From positions 1 through 30,527 of the IMG/VR virus record IMGVR_UViG_3300042864_000286: a stretch of DNA of 30,527 nt; one strand, written 5' to 3'. A program made the position numbers and the translations under genes. Shown piece after piece: positions 1 through 6,685 of the stretch; the first letter of the stretch is position 1; each line of letters begins with the position of its first letter. Origin of the DNA: a virus. The notes beneath the pieces are model-generated. The model was not told where the DNA came from, ran no database searches, and saw only the letters and a program-made list of their open reading frames with translations.

Positions 1-1371
1 ATGTTCGAGTATGAAAAGCCAGGCGCAAGATATATGCCAGCAGTCAGACTTGGACGTTGGAACGGCAAAGTGCCCTACTTTAACTTAAGCGGCACATCCT
101 ATATCAATTTGCTACCAGAGATTCTTCCATACTTAGAAGATCACAACTATGATGTTGAATTGATCGACAATCGTGATTACAAAACTAAATTTGATTTTAC
201 TCGTGTAGATGAAAATTTCTTCAAGGGTATAACATGGCCTGAGGGACATGAACGAGCAGGACAACCTATTGTACTGCGTGACTATCAGATCAAAGTAGTC
301 AATGATTTTTTTGAGAACCCACAGAGCATTCAAGAAGTAGCAACTGGTGCGGGCAAAACAATTACATCAGCGGTTCTATCAAAATCCATTGAGCAATACG
401 GTCGTAGTATTGTTATCGTACCCAACAAGTCACTAGTTGGTGCTACTGAGGCTGACTACAAGAATGTAGGCTTAGATGTAGGTGTATATTTCGGTGATCG
501 TAAAGAGTTTAACAAGCAACATACCGTTTGCACCTGGCAAAGTCTAAACAACATGCTCAAGAACACCAAGTCAGGTGACGCAGATGTAACCATTCAAGAG
601 TTTATTGAAGACGTGGTTATGGTTCTGGTTGATGAGGTTCATGGAGCAAAAGCAGAAGCACTAAAAGAATTACTGGGCGGTGTCATGGCCAGAATACCTA
701 TTCGTTGGGGTTTCACAGGCACTATTCCCAAAGACAAGTTCGCATACTCGGCACTTCTTGTCAATCTTGGACCAGTGACCAATCATCTTACCGCAAGTGA
801 GCTACAAGACAAAGAAGTGCTGGCACGTTGTCATGTCAATATTGTACAACTACAAGATGGCGTAGAACTTGAGAACTATCAAAGCGAACTCAAACACTTA
901 CTGGGTGATAAGAAACGATTAGATGAATTAGGCAAGATAATTGACAAGATAACTGAGACAGGTAACACGCTGATCTTAGTTGATCGTGTGGCAGCAGGTC
1001 ATGAACTGGCAGCCAGACTTAAAGACGCAGTGTTCTTGAGCGGCAAAGATAAAGTCAAAGATCGTGATGTAGAATACAAAGAAGTTGCCATCTCAGATGA
1101 CAAAACAATTATCGCTACTTACGGTATTGCTGCCGTTGGTCTCAATATCCCACGCATCTTCAACTTGGTTATGATTGAACCTGGAAAAGGATTCACACGA
1201 GTAATTCAGTCTATTGGTCGTGGTATTCGTAAAGCAGAAGACAAAGACTTTGTTCAAATTTGGGACTTGACTTCAAGTTGTAGATTTGCCAAACGTCATT
1301 TAACGGTAAGAAAGTCCTTCTATCGTGAGGCGAATTATCCCTTCACCGTTGCCAAACATAACTACAAATGA
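1..1371 (+). CDS. uvsW: UvsW-like superfamily 2 DNA/RNA helicase (5' end outside window)
   Basis: ATP-dependent helicase of the T4 UvsW type, which in T4 unwinds R-loops and branched recombination intermediates and helps switch replication from origin- to recombination-dependent mode. Visible motifs: Walker A ATGAGKT (residues 114-120), DEVH box (211-214), GFTGT (237-241), and a C-terminal helicase motif QSIGRGIR (403-410). The first residues (RLGRWNGKVPYF) match the end of the small N-terminal domain of T4 UvsW (FRYGNWDGRIRL, from memory), whose full length is about 500 aa. The 456 codons seen therefore lack roughly 25-30 N-terminal residues, and the ATG at base 1 is probably internal. The stop overlaps the next gene by ATGA. 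The helicase family is certain; the UvsW identity is strong, from motif order and the N-terminal match. Confidence 0.9.
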   Translation: MFEYEKPGARYMPAVRLGRWNGKVPYFNLSGTSYINLLPEILPYLEDHNYDVELIDNRDYKTKFDFTRVDENFFKGITWPEGHERAGQPIVLRDYQIKVVNDFFENPQSIQEVATGAGKTITSAVLSKSIEQYGRSIVIVPNKSLVGATEADYKNVGLDVGVYFGDRKEFNKQHTVCTWQSLNNMLKNTKSGDADVTIQEFIEDVVMVLVDEVHGAKAEALKELLGGVMARIPIRWGFTGTIPKDKFAYSALLVNLGPVTNHLTASELQDKEVLARCHVNIVQLQDGVELENYQSELKHLLGDKKRLDELGKIIDKITETGNTLILVDRVAAGHELAARLKDAVFLSGKDKVKDRDVEYKEVAISDDKTIIATYGIAAVGLNIPRIFNLVMIEPGKGFTRVIQSIGRGIRKAEDKDFVQIWDLTSSCRFAKRHLTVRKSFYREANYPFTVAKHNYK

Positions 1372-1907
1372 TATTTATTGACAACAAATACACAAAATGG
1401 TATTATTCAATAATACACAAGGCGCAGAGTCGTTCAACAATATCTGATTATGTAGAGAGACATCATATTATTCCTAAGTCAATCGGTGGTACGAATGATA
1501 AATTAAATTTGGTAAAACTGACACTCAGAGAACATTTTGTTTGTCATAGACTATTGATTAAAATGACAAATGGATATTCAAGAATCAAGATGCTGCATGC
1601 TCTAGGTATGTTTGCGCAAAAAAGCCCTTTACAAAAACGAAAATTTTCGTCCAGAGAATACGAGATCATTAGAAAGTCCATATCGAATGCAAGAACTGGT
1701 TCTAAACATCCAGGAATTGGGGGCGTAAAGAAAGGTACGATTCCGTGGAATAAAAACAAAAAACAAGGTCCTCATACTGATCAATCCAATAAATCTAGAT
1801 CGACTACAATGAAAAATAAACCATCGACTATATGTCCACATTGCGGAAAGATCGGAAAAGGAAATGTTATGAAACGATATCATTTTAATAATTGCAAAAC
1901 TCAATAG
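1368..1907 (+). CDS. HNH homing endonuclease with C-terminal zinc finger
   Basis: Free-standing homing endonuclease of 179 aa. The HNH core is ERHHIIPKSIGG (H32, H33), N47 and H56/H60. A basic NUMOD3-like linker follows (about 105-150, WNKNKKQG), then a small Cys/His cluster CPHCGK...H...C (C156, C159, H172, C176) of the kind used for DNA contact in phage homing nucleases. The gene starts inside the uvsW stop (ATGA), so its translation is coupled to the helicase. It reads A+T-richer than its neighbours, fitting a recently acquired selfish gene. A sigma70-like promoter follows at once and serves the next operon. The HNH call is secure; the target site is unknown but is probably this junction in an endonuclease-free relative. 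Confidence 0.88.
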   Translation: MIFIDNKYTKWYYSIIHKAQSRSTISDYVERHHIIPKSIGGTNDKLNLVKLTLREHFVCHRLLIKMTNGYSRIKMLHALGMFAQKSPLQKRKFSSREYEIIRKSISNARTGSKHPGIGGVKKGTIPWNKNKKQGPHTDQSNKSRSTTMKNKPSTICPHCGKIGKGNVMKRYHFNNCKTQ

Positions 1908-1922
1908 ATTCATCCAAAAAAT

Positions 1923-1951
1923 TTGCTAAACACACTTATAAGTGATATAAT
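1923..1951 (+). promoter_or_regulatory. Sigma70-like promoter (early/middle class), leaderless
   Basis: TTGCTA (1923-1928), 17-bp spacer, TATAAT (1946-1951). The spacer contains the perfect 12-bp palindrome CACTTATAAGTG (1933-1944). The ATG at 1958 lies 7 nt after the -10 box, so it coincides with the predicted transcription start. No Shine-Dalgarno sequence is present. Confidence 0.8.
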
Positions 1952-1957
1952 ACTACT

Positions 1958-2458
1958 ATGAAAATACTCACACTTGACAATCAATCGTACAATTTAGAAA
2001 ATCTCCCAGAAGAGATTGATGATTTACGATTCGCTATCTTAGACAATAGTAATCCACAATCAGTAGACTATCATTATATTCCACTTATCTTCTTGGAAAG
2101 TTTTAATAGTCCGGCGCTTGTGTTGCGAATCGGTGATACTCAAATCAAAATGCCACTTGATTGGCAAATCTTGATTGGTGAAAGTGACATGGGTGACTTA
2201 GAAACACTACCACTCACATCAATCAATGATCGTGGGTTCAATGCGTTTGAATTCAATCCACTAACTGGTTTCAGACCCAGTTTTCTTGATATAGAAATCT
2301 TAGATGTGTATCATGATGTAACCTGGTATGCACCAAGACTCAAGAACGGACAATTCTTATGTGTACCAATTGAAGACACACCCAAGCCACGTTGCATTTA
2401 CTTTGTCAAAGAAGTCAGTCGCAATTGTGAAATCGTAGATTATAACCAAGCATTTTAA
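1958..2458 (+). CDS. Conserved-looking protein of unknown function (166 aa)
   Basis: Soluble acidic protein with no signal peptide or membrane segment. It is rich in aromatics and prolines, with short segments such as MPLDWQILIGE, LTSINDRGFNAF, DVTWYAPRL and RCIYFVKEVSR. I do not recognise an enzymatic motif. The sequence has the look of a widely conserved aquatic T4-like phage hypothetical, but I cannot confirm this. The start is the ATG 7 nt after the -10 box of the promoter at 1923-1951, giving a leaderless message. It is the first gene of a tight four-gene operon (4-nt gap to the next) with a clamp-loader-like protein, a zinc-finger protein and a polymerase-like fragment. A DNA-replication or transcription accessory role is an inference from context only. 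Confidence 0.85.
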   Translation: MKILTLDNQSYNLENLPEEIDDLRFAILDNSNPQSVDYHYIPLIFLESFNSPALVLRIGDTQIKMPLDWQILIGESDMGDLETLPLTSINDRGFNAFEFNPLTGFRPSFLDIEILDVYHDVTWYAPRLKNGQFLCVPIEDTPKPRCIYFVKEVSRNCEIVDYNQAF

Positions 2459-2462
2459 AATC

Positions 2463-3059
2463 ATGGCAACTAGAAAACCAGCCGTAGCAGCAGATGAAAA
2501 ATTAGAAAAGCAAGACTTTGACTTGTTCAAAGCAATTGATGCTATCGATGCAAAAAACTATGGTTGGTTTTCCAATCTCACGGACGAACAGCGTAAGAAG
2601 TTTGTACCCTATATGATGACACATTGGATCTCATCAGTCAAAAAAACAGGCATGATAGGTGCATACTATGTCATGAGTGTTGATGCTAATGCTAACAAAT
2701 ACTTGTTTAATGAAGTGATCAACAAAGATCATTCTGAGCTACAATGGCTAATGTTATGTGCCAGTAGTCCAGGAGTAGGGAAACAATTCCACAGCTGGAT
2801 TCCGCATCTTAATCTTAAAGTGTCACAACTTAAAGAGCCAGCCACCAAGAAAGAAGTCAAAGATTATTTCGGTAAAATATACGCAGGACTAAAACCTGAC
2901 GTACTTGATGATATCGCAGTCAGTTATACACAAAGTCAAAGACATCAACATAACTTGGCAAAAATGTATCCTAATATGAAACGTGAAGACATTGAACAAT
3001 TGTCTAAGATCGTAAGCGAGAAAGATATTGAAGAATATGAAAGAGAATCGGGTAACTGA
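2463..3059 (+). CDS. Clamp-loader small subunit (gp62)-like protein
   Basis: A 198-aa soluble protein. Residues about 20-115 follow the layout I remember for phage gp62: an F.AI.AI segment, then PYMMTHWISSV (49-59), a helical stretch with NANKYLFNEV, and ELQWLMLCASSPGVGKQFHSW. The last should align with the T4 gp62 segment FNYLMAAVPRGKRYGKW. The C-terminal helix (DIEQLSKIVSEKDIEEY) also resembles gp62 ends. gp62 pairs with the gp44 ATPase to load the gp45 clamp in T4. No gp44 or gp45 gene lies in this window, and the GVGK here is not a full Walker A. It begins 4 nt after the upstream stop without an obvious Shine-Dalgarno sequence, so translation is probably coupled. The CDS is certain; the gp62 assignment is moderate. 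Confidence 0.55.
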   Translation: MATRKPAVAADEKLEKQDFDLFKAIDAIDAKNYGWFSNLTDEQRKKFVPYMMTHWISSVKKTGMIGAYYVMSVDANANKYLFNEVINKDHSELQWLMLCASSPGVGKQFHSWIPHLNLKVSQLKEPATKKEVKDYFGKIYAGLKPDVLDDIAVSYTQSQRHQHNLAKMYPNMKREDIEQLSKIVSEKDIEEYERESGN

Positions 3060-3741
3060 TCAAGAAGAATATCGCTGCGACCACTGCAAGCGGTCGTTCG
3101 TCAGACCATCAAGTTTTATAAATCACATGTGTGAGCAAAAGCGTCGTTGGACTGACAAAGACAAACCGCAAAATCGTATTGCTTTTGCGGCATGGTTAAA
3201 CTTTTACAAAACCATACAACCATCAAGAAAGAAACGAGCGTACGTTGATTTCACATCAAACGCATACTACAATGGATTCATAAAGTACGGAACATATTGC
3301 GTAGAAGTTGGAGTGGTGAATCCAGAACGATATGCAGAATACTTGCTCAAAGAAAACATTCCACTTGACAACTGGAATAGTGATAAAGTATATACCAAAT
3401 ATTTGATTTTTTATCTTCGTAGTGAAGATGGCATGGATGCCGTTCGTCGTAGTATTGACAACATGCTGACGCTATCTGAAAATGAAAATGTAGAATTACG
3501 AGACGTATTCAGATACATCAATGTAAATAAAATCTGTCAGTACATTTGTTCTGGCAAGATTAGTCCATGGGTGTTATACTTGAGTACTACTGGAGCTGAA
3601 TTCTTATCAAAATTAAATGACGATCAGCGCAGTGTAATTTTTGAATACATTGATCCAGAGCGTTGGAACATTAAGTTCAAGCGTGACTCAGCAGAAGCAA
3701 AAAATGTCAGTGAAGTGCTAAATCAAATACAGGGACTATAA
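3037..3741 (+). CDS. Zinc-finger protein of unknown function
   Basis: About 234 aa from the ATG at 3037; a TTG nine bases earlier is an alternative start. The N-terminus carries a single C2H2/C2HC-like finger, YRCDHCKRSF...FINHMCEQKRR (C14, C17, H30 with C32 close by), followed by a basic patch (KRRWTDKDKPQNR). The rest is helical and aromatic with no recognised fold. The start overlaps the clamp-loader-like gene by 23 nt, and the stop overlaps the next ATG (TAATG), so the genes are translated as a unit. The finger suggests nucleic-acid or protein binding. A role in replication or in late transcription is possible from context but not shown. I cannot name a family. Confidence 0.8.
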   Translation: MKENRVTDQEEYRCDHCKRSFVRPSSFINHMCEQKRRWTDKDKPQNRIAFAAWLNFYKTIQPSRKKRAYVDFTSNAYYNGFIKYGTYCVEVGVVNPERYAEYLLKENIPLDNWNSDKVYTKYLIFYLRSEDGMDAVRRSIDNMLTLSENENVELRDVFRYINVNKICQYICSGKISPWVLYLSTTGAEFLSKLNDDQRSVIFEYIDPERWNIKFKRDSAEAKNVSEVLNQIQGL

Positions 3742-4337
3742 TGACTAAACGATTTGTAAGTGATGTCGATATTGACTTGGGTGATCGTGGCATATTACTA
3801 CAACATATAGATGTCACGCCAGCCGCAATTCATGGAGACATAGTTCGCAGACATAATAGTGGAGTGTATGTCACTGATATACCCTATGATTGTGTTAATA
3901 ACTTAGCGGCAATTGATTATGTCACGGCAGAAAATCGTGGTTATGTTAAGATCGATTTGCTTAATGTATGGCTATACAGACACGTGCGTGATGAACGGCA
4001 TCTTGTAGAATTGATGCGTGAGCCAGAATGGGATAAGCTATTAGACCGTTCATACTTTCAAAAGCTTATTCATATTGGTAATCACTATGATACTATGCTT
4101 AAAATGGAGCCTATCAATAGTGTCGCACGATTGGCAATGTTCTTATCCTTGATTAGACCAGGTAAAAAACATTTAATAGGTAAGTCATGGAGTGAAGTGG
4201 CAGAAACTATCTGGAAGATTGATGATGGTGGATATAGTTTTAAGAAGTCGCATGGCGTAGCATACGCTCATTTGGTAGTAGTTCATATGAATTTACTGCT
4301 TGAAGACAGCTCAGTGTCACAGCATACGCTTGACTAG
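3741..4337 (+). CDS. Mini C-family (DnaE/PolC) DNA polymerase palm-like protein
   Basis: 198 aa. Four blocks, in the same order as in bacterial DNA polymerase III alpha, stand out: SDVDIDLGDR (7-16; DnaE PDFDVDF, catalytic D401/D403 of E. coli), HNSGVYVTDIP (38-48; DnaE HAGGVVIAP), GYVKIDLLNV (67-76; DnaE GLVKFDFLGL, catalytic D555), and LSLIRPGKKH (135-144; DnaE VALFRPGPL) followed by YSFKKSHGVAYAHLV (165-179; DnaE YGFNKSHSAAYALV). The three catalytic aspartates thus have counterparts D10, D12 and D72. The PHP domain, thumb, most of the fingers, beta-binding and OB regions (DnaE is about 1160 aa) are absent. Only about 20 residues separate the first two blocks. It is fourth in the promoter-1923 operon, after a clamp-loader-like gene. 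The alignment is made by eye from memory; catalysis is unproven. Confidence 0.6.
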   Translation: MTKRFVSDVDIDLGDRGILLQHIDVTPAAIHGDIVRRHNSGVYVTDIPYDCVNNLAAIDYVTAENRGYVKIDLLNVWLYRHVRDERHLVELMREPEWDKLLDRSYFQKLIHIGNHYDTMLKMEPINSVARLAMFLSLIRPGKKHLIGKSWSEVAETIWKIDDGGYSFKKSHGVAYAHLVVVHMNLLLEDSSVSQHTLD

Positions 4338-4694
4338 TGTGATTGATTTACGTTTGATACGCTTTTTTGCAAGATCGCTCATACTGGTCGCAGGTCCGTG
4401 TAATATTTCTAGACCCTTGTTATTGAATGTTTTAAGATAGGGACGAAAAATCATCCAATCATCTTTTAAGAAAATATTGATTGGTATAAGTCTATTGCTT
4501 TCCCACCACCAGTTTTCACCCAACTCTAGAAATGTCGTTTTAAGTTCATTGCTGACGATACTGCCATAATCATAAAATGTTGTCACAACATCATCACGAT
4601 TCTGTACGATGCCAACGTACTCAAGATTTGCATAGGTGCAAATCGTTATAAACGGATGGTTCTCGCTTAACTTCTGAAAAAAATCATTGATCAT
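4317..4694 (-). CDS. Reverse-strand protein of unknown function (125 aa)
   Basis: The only convincing reverse-strand gene. It encodes a 125-aa protein with an aromatic core (GENWWWESNRLIPINIFLKDD) and a basic C-terminus (KKRIKRKSITLVKR) that could bind nucleic acid. No family is recognised. It converges on the polymerase-like gene, overlapping its 3' end by 21 nt. Its upstream region carries a perfect T4 late motif TATAAATA reading leftward (4723 to 4716), with about 15 nt from the predicted start of transcription to the ATG at 4694. It is therefore probably a late gene, unlike the operon it converges on. No clear Shine-Dalgarno sequence is visible. Confidence 0.72.
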   Translation of the reverse strand: MINDFFQKLSENHPFITICTYANLEYVGIVQNRDDVVTTFYDYGSIVSNELKTTFLELGENWWWESNRLIPINIFLKDDWMIFRPYLKTFNNKGLEILHGPATSMSDLAKKRIKRKSITLVKRML

Positions 4695-4699
4695 ATGTC

Positions 4700-4706
4700 A
4701 TAAATA
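4700..4706 (+). promoter_or_regulatory. Late-promoter-like motif ATAAATA (distal copy)
   Basis: CATAAATAGTAT, the first of two rightward ATAAATA motifs before the structural gene at 4755. It resembles the T4 late consensus TATAAATA recognised by gp55-containing RNA polymerase. Confidence 0.45.
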
Positions 4707-4715
4707 GTATGAGTA

Positions 4716-4723
4716 TATTTATA
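4716..4723 (-). promoter_or_regulatory. Late-promoter-like motif TATAAATA, leftward
   Basis: The reverse strand reads TATAAATA exactly as in the T4 late consensus. It sits 22 nt before the start of the reverse-strand gene (ATG at 4694) and between the two rightward motifs. Confidence 0.55.
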
Positions 4724-4730
4724 CAACTCG

Positions 4731-4737
4731 ATAAATA
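4731..4737 (+). promoter_or_regulatory. Late-promoter-like motif ATAAATA (proximal copy)
   Basis: GATAAATACTA, identical over 11 bases to the motif before the gene at 8124. It is followed by AAAAGGAA (Shine-Dalgarno) and the GTG start at 4755. Confidence 0.65.
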
Positions 4738-4754
4738 CTAAAAAGGAATATAAT

Positions 4755-5615
4755 GTGACAGCACAAACACAAGTTTATCTATACAATCAGCGACAGCTTG
4801 TGGTATTACTGCAAACATTGGGAGCTGGAGATTCTAGGAGATATGAAGTGGTATATAGCAAGAACTTAACGATTAGTAGAGGTGTTGATAACATTTTAGA
4901 ATTCGCCTTTGTTAATCAGAATCAAAAGCCAGTTGATGTCAACGGTAAAAGTATTACCTGTAGAATATTGAATCCTACTGGAACTCAAATACTGATTCAA
5001 AAGACGCTGGACCCAATATTCCCAATCACTGGTATTATGTGCTTGCGATTGAGCAAGGCTGACATTGAAAATATCACACAACAATACTGCTATTATAGCT
5101 TAGAGATACCGGTAGATCAGTTTGATTATCCAGTGTTTGTAGATGCGCAGGGCGGTGCTCGTGGCGATATCACAATTGTAAATTCAGTACTGCCATCATT
5201 TGTTCAAAGCAAAGAGGTTACAATACCCAGTCATCCGCCACCACTTGGTCAAAGTGGCAATGTTAATCCACAAGTGGCCCCACCTGGATCAGGTCAGCCT
5301 GTGACTTATTACAGCTCTACAATTAATACCGTAGAGGCTCCTGTACTATCCACGCAAGTGTTTATGACAAAGTTTACTGGCAATATTCAATGGCAGGGTA
5401 GCACACTAGCAGATTTTAGTTTATTCTATCCAATTGCTGATCCAGTTGTTTATAACGATAATACTATCACTGATGGGTTCAACATTGAGGGCTATCATCC
5501 ATATGTCAGACTCAAAATTATCAACGAAGGAACCTACCCAGTTATCCCAATTGGTCCTCCCGGAAATCAAGTACCTGCATTACAGGGTGATATCACTAGA
5601 ATTCTGGCTAGATAA
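4755..5615 (+). CDS. Virion structural protein, BppU-like N-terminal domain
   Basis: 286 aa with a GTG start: the ATG two bases upstream runs straight into TGA, while GTG lies 6-7 nt after AAAGGAA. Residues about 30-150 form a beta-rich unit (ISRGVDNILEFAFVNQNQKP, then KSITCRILNPTG, GIMCLRLSKADI, YCYYSLEIP). Its pattern is like the N-terminal domain of phage baseplate upper proteins (BppU family), which anchor receptor-binding parts. A proline/glycine-rich linker (about 155-185) leads to a second beta-rich domain (about 190-286). There is no signal peptide. It is preceded by a late-promoter motif and ends at a hairpin with a T-run, so it is probably a monocistronic late structural gene. The BppU likeness is a visual judgement; virion location is inferred. 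Confidence 0.65.
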   Translation: MTAQTQVYLYNQRQLVVLLQTLGAGDSRRYEVVYSKNLTISRGVDNILEFAFVNQNQKPVDVNGKSITCRILNPTGTQILIQKTLDPIFPITGIMCLRLSKADIENITQQYCYYSLEIPVDQFDYPVFVDAQGGARGDITIVNSVLPSFVQSKEVTIPSHPPPLGQSGNVNPQVAPPGSGQPVTYYSSTINTVEAPVLSTQVFMTKFTGNIQWQGSTLADFSLFYPIADPVVYNDNTITDGFNIEGYHPYVRLKIINEGTYPVIPIGPPGNQVPALQGDITRILAR

Positions 5616-5629
5616 CTTGTCCACTTAAC

Positions 5630-5658
5630 TTGATTTTTACTCAAAGACATAGTATAAT
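5630..5658 (+). promoter_or_regulatory. Sigma70-like promoter for the primase-helicase operon
   Basis: TTGATT (5630-5635), 17-bp spacer, TATAAT (5653-5658). The -10 box lies exactly in the loop of a perfect inverted repeat (5643-5671). Predicted transcription start is near 5665, 22 nt before the primase ATG. Confidence 0.75.
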
Positions 5659-5673
5659 ATGCTATGTCTTTTT
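5643..5673 (+). terminator. Hairpin plus T-run; possible terminator overlapping a promoter
   Basis: Perfect 10-bp arms AAAGACATAG (5643-5652) and CTATGTCTTT (5662-5671) around the loop TATAATATG, followed by T-rich sequence. It lies 28 nt after the stop of the late structural gene, so it may end that transcript, although the stem is A+T-rich and weak. Confidence 0.5.
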
Positions 5674-5686
5674 CTATTTGCAATCT

Positions 5687-6685
5687 ATGAGCAATCTTAT
5701 AATCGATACCACACTACAGCTATGGCAAGCTGGTCGCAAGATCAGACGCACTGGAAATGGTTGGCTAAGTGGAAATGCCGTATGTTGTGAGCATAATAAT
5801 CAAACTAAAGATCGACGTGGTCGTGGTGGATTGTATATTGACAATGAAAAAATAAGTTGGCATTGTTTTAACTGCGAGTTCAAAACCAGTTATACTTCTG
5901 GTCGTATGATAAATCAACGCTACAGACAATTACTTGAGTGGCTTGGCGCAGATAAAAGTTTAATCGACAAGCTAACAATTGAATCAATAAAGATCAGAGA
6001 AGAATCACTGGGTGCTACTTCGTACTTGAATCGAGTACAAACAAACTTAGAAATCAAATTTAAAACCACGCAGCTTCCCGATGGTAGCGAATTACTAGAT
6101 GTGAATAACACTAAGCATGAGTTCTATCTTAACTATCTTAAATCACGTGGGCTTAGTCCTAATAGTTATGATTATTATGTGACACCCAATGATGCGGGAC
6201 GAAATGCAACTAGAATCATTATACCCTATTACTATGGTGGACAACTAGTTGGTAATACCTCAAGATTTATAGATGATCGCAAGCCTAAGTATATTTCTGA
6301 ACAACAGCGTGGGTATGTATTCAATATTGATGCACAGAAATCAGATTGGCAGGTATGTATTCTAGTCGAGGGTCAATTTGACGCAATTGCAATTGGTGGT
6401 TGTGCATACATGGCAAGCACAATTCTTGATGAACAGGCAAACGTCATAAGTAGATTACGCAGAAAGATTATCGTAGTGCCTGATAGAGACAAGACAGGAA
6501 TGGAAGTATGTGAACGTGCGCTGGAATTAGGATATCATATTAGCATTCCGTCCTGGGCTAGTGACATAAAAGACGTTAATGACGCAGTGCGAAGATACGG
6601 AAAATTAGCAACGACAATGAGCATACTTCAGGCTGCAACAAGCAGTAGAATCAAAGTAGAGATGACAAGGAAGAAAATCGCGTGA
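5687..6685 (+). CDS. 61: T4 gp61-type DNA primase
   Basis: DNA primase that makes RNA primers for the lagging strand with the gp41-type helicase encoded next. 332 aa from the ATG at 5687 (T4 gp61 is about 342). A longer TTG start at 5630 is rejected because the promoter lies inside that extension. The N-terminal zinc-binding region has C33/C34, H36 and C60-x2-C63 (WHCFNCEF). The TOPRIM catalytic core shows LVEGQFDAIAIGG with E228, then VVPDRDKTG with D266 and D268, followed by the usual KDVNDAVRRYG segment. The stop overlaps the helicase start (GTGA), giving a coupled primase-helicase pair as expected for a primosome. No Shine-Dalgarno sequence is visible at this start. Confidence 0.88.
   Translation: MSNLIIDTTLQLWQAGRKIRRTGNGWLSGNAVCCEHNNQTKDRRGRGGLYIDNEKISWHCFNCEFKTSYTSGRMINQRYRQLLEWLGADKSLIDKLTIESIKIREESLGATSYLNRVQTNLEIKFKTTQLPDGSELLDVNNTKHEFYLNYLKSRGLSPNSYDYYVTPNDAGRNATRIIIPYYYGGQLVGNTSRFIDDRKPKYISEQQRGYVFNIDAQKSDWQVCILVEGQFDAIAIGGCAYMASTILDEQANVISRLRRKIIVVPDRDKTGMEVCERALELGYHISIPSWASDIKDVNDAVRRYGKLATTMSILQAATSSRIKVEMTRKKIA

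Noticed and set aside
5630-5686. N-terminal extension of the primase from a TTG start
   Set aside because: The extension would contain the -35 and -10 boxes and the hairpin, and known gp61 proteins do not need it; the ATG at 5687 gives the usual length.
5664-5689. Eight-codon leader peptide starting at the ATG at 5664, at the predicted +1 of the primase promoter
   Set aside because: It is very short (MSFSICNL) and has no regulatory codons or conserved feature visible; coincidence in A+T-rich sequence is likely.
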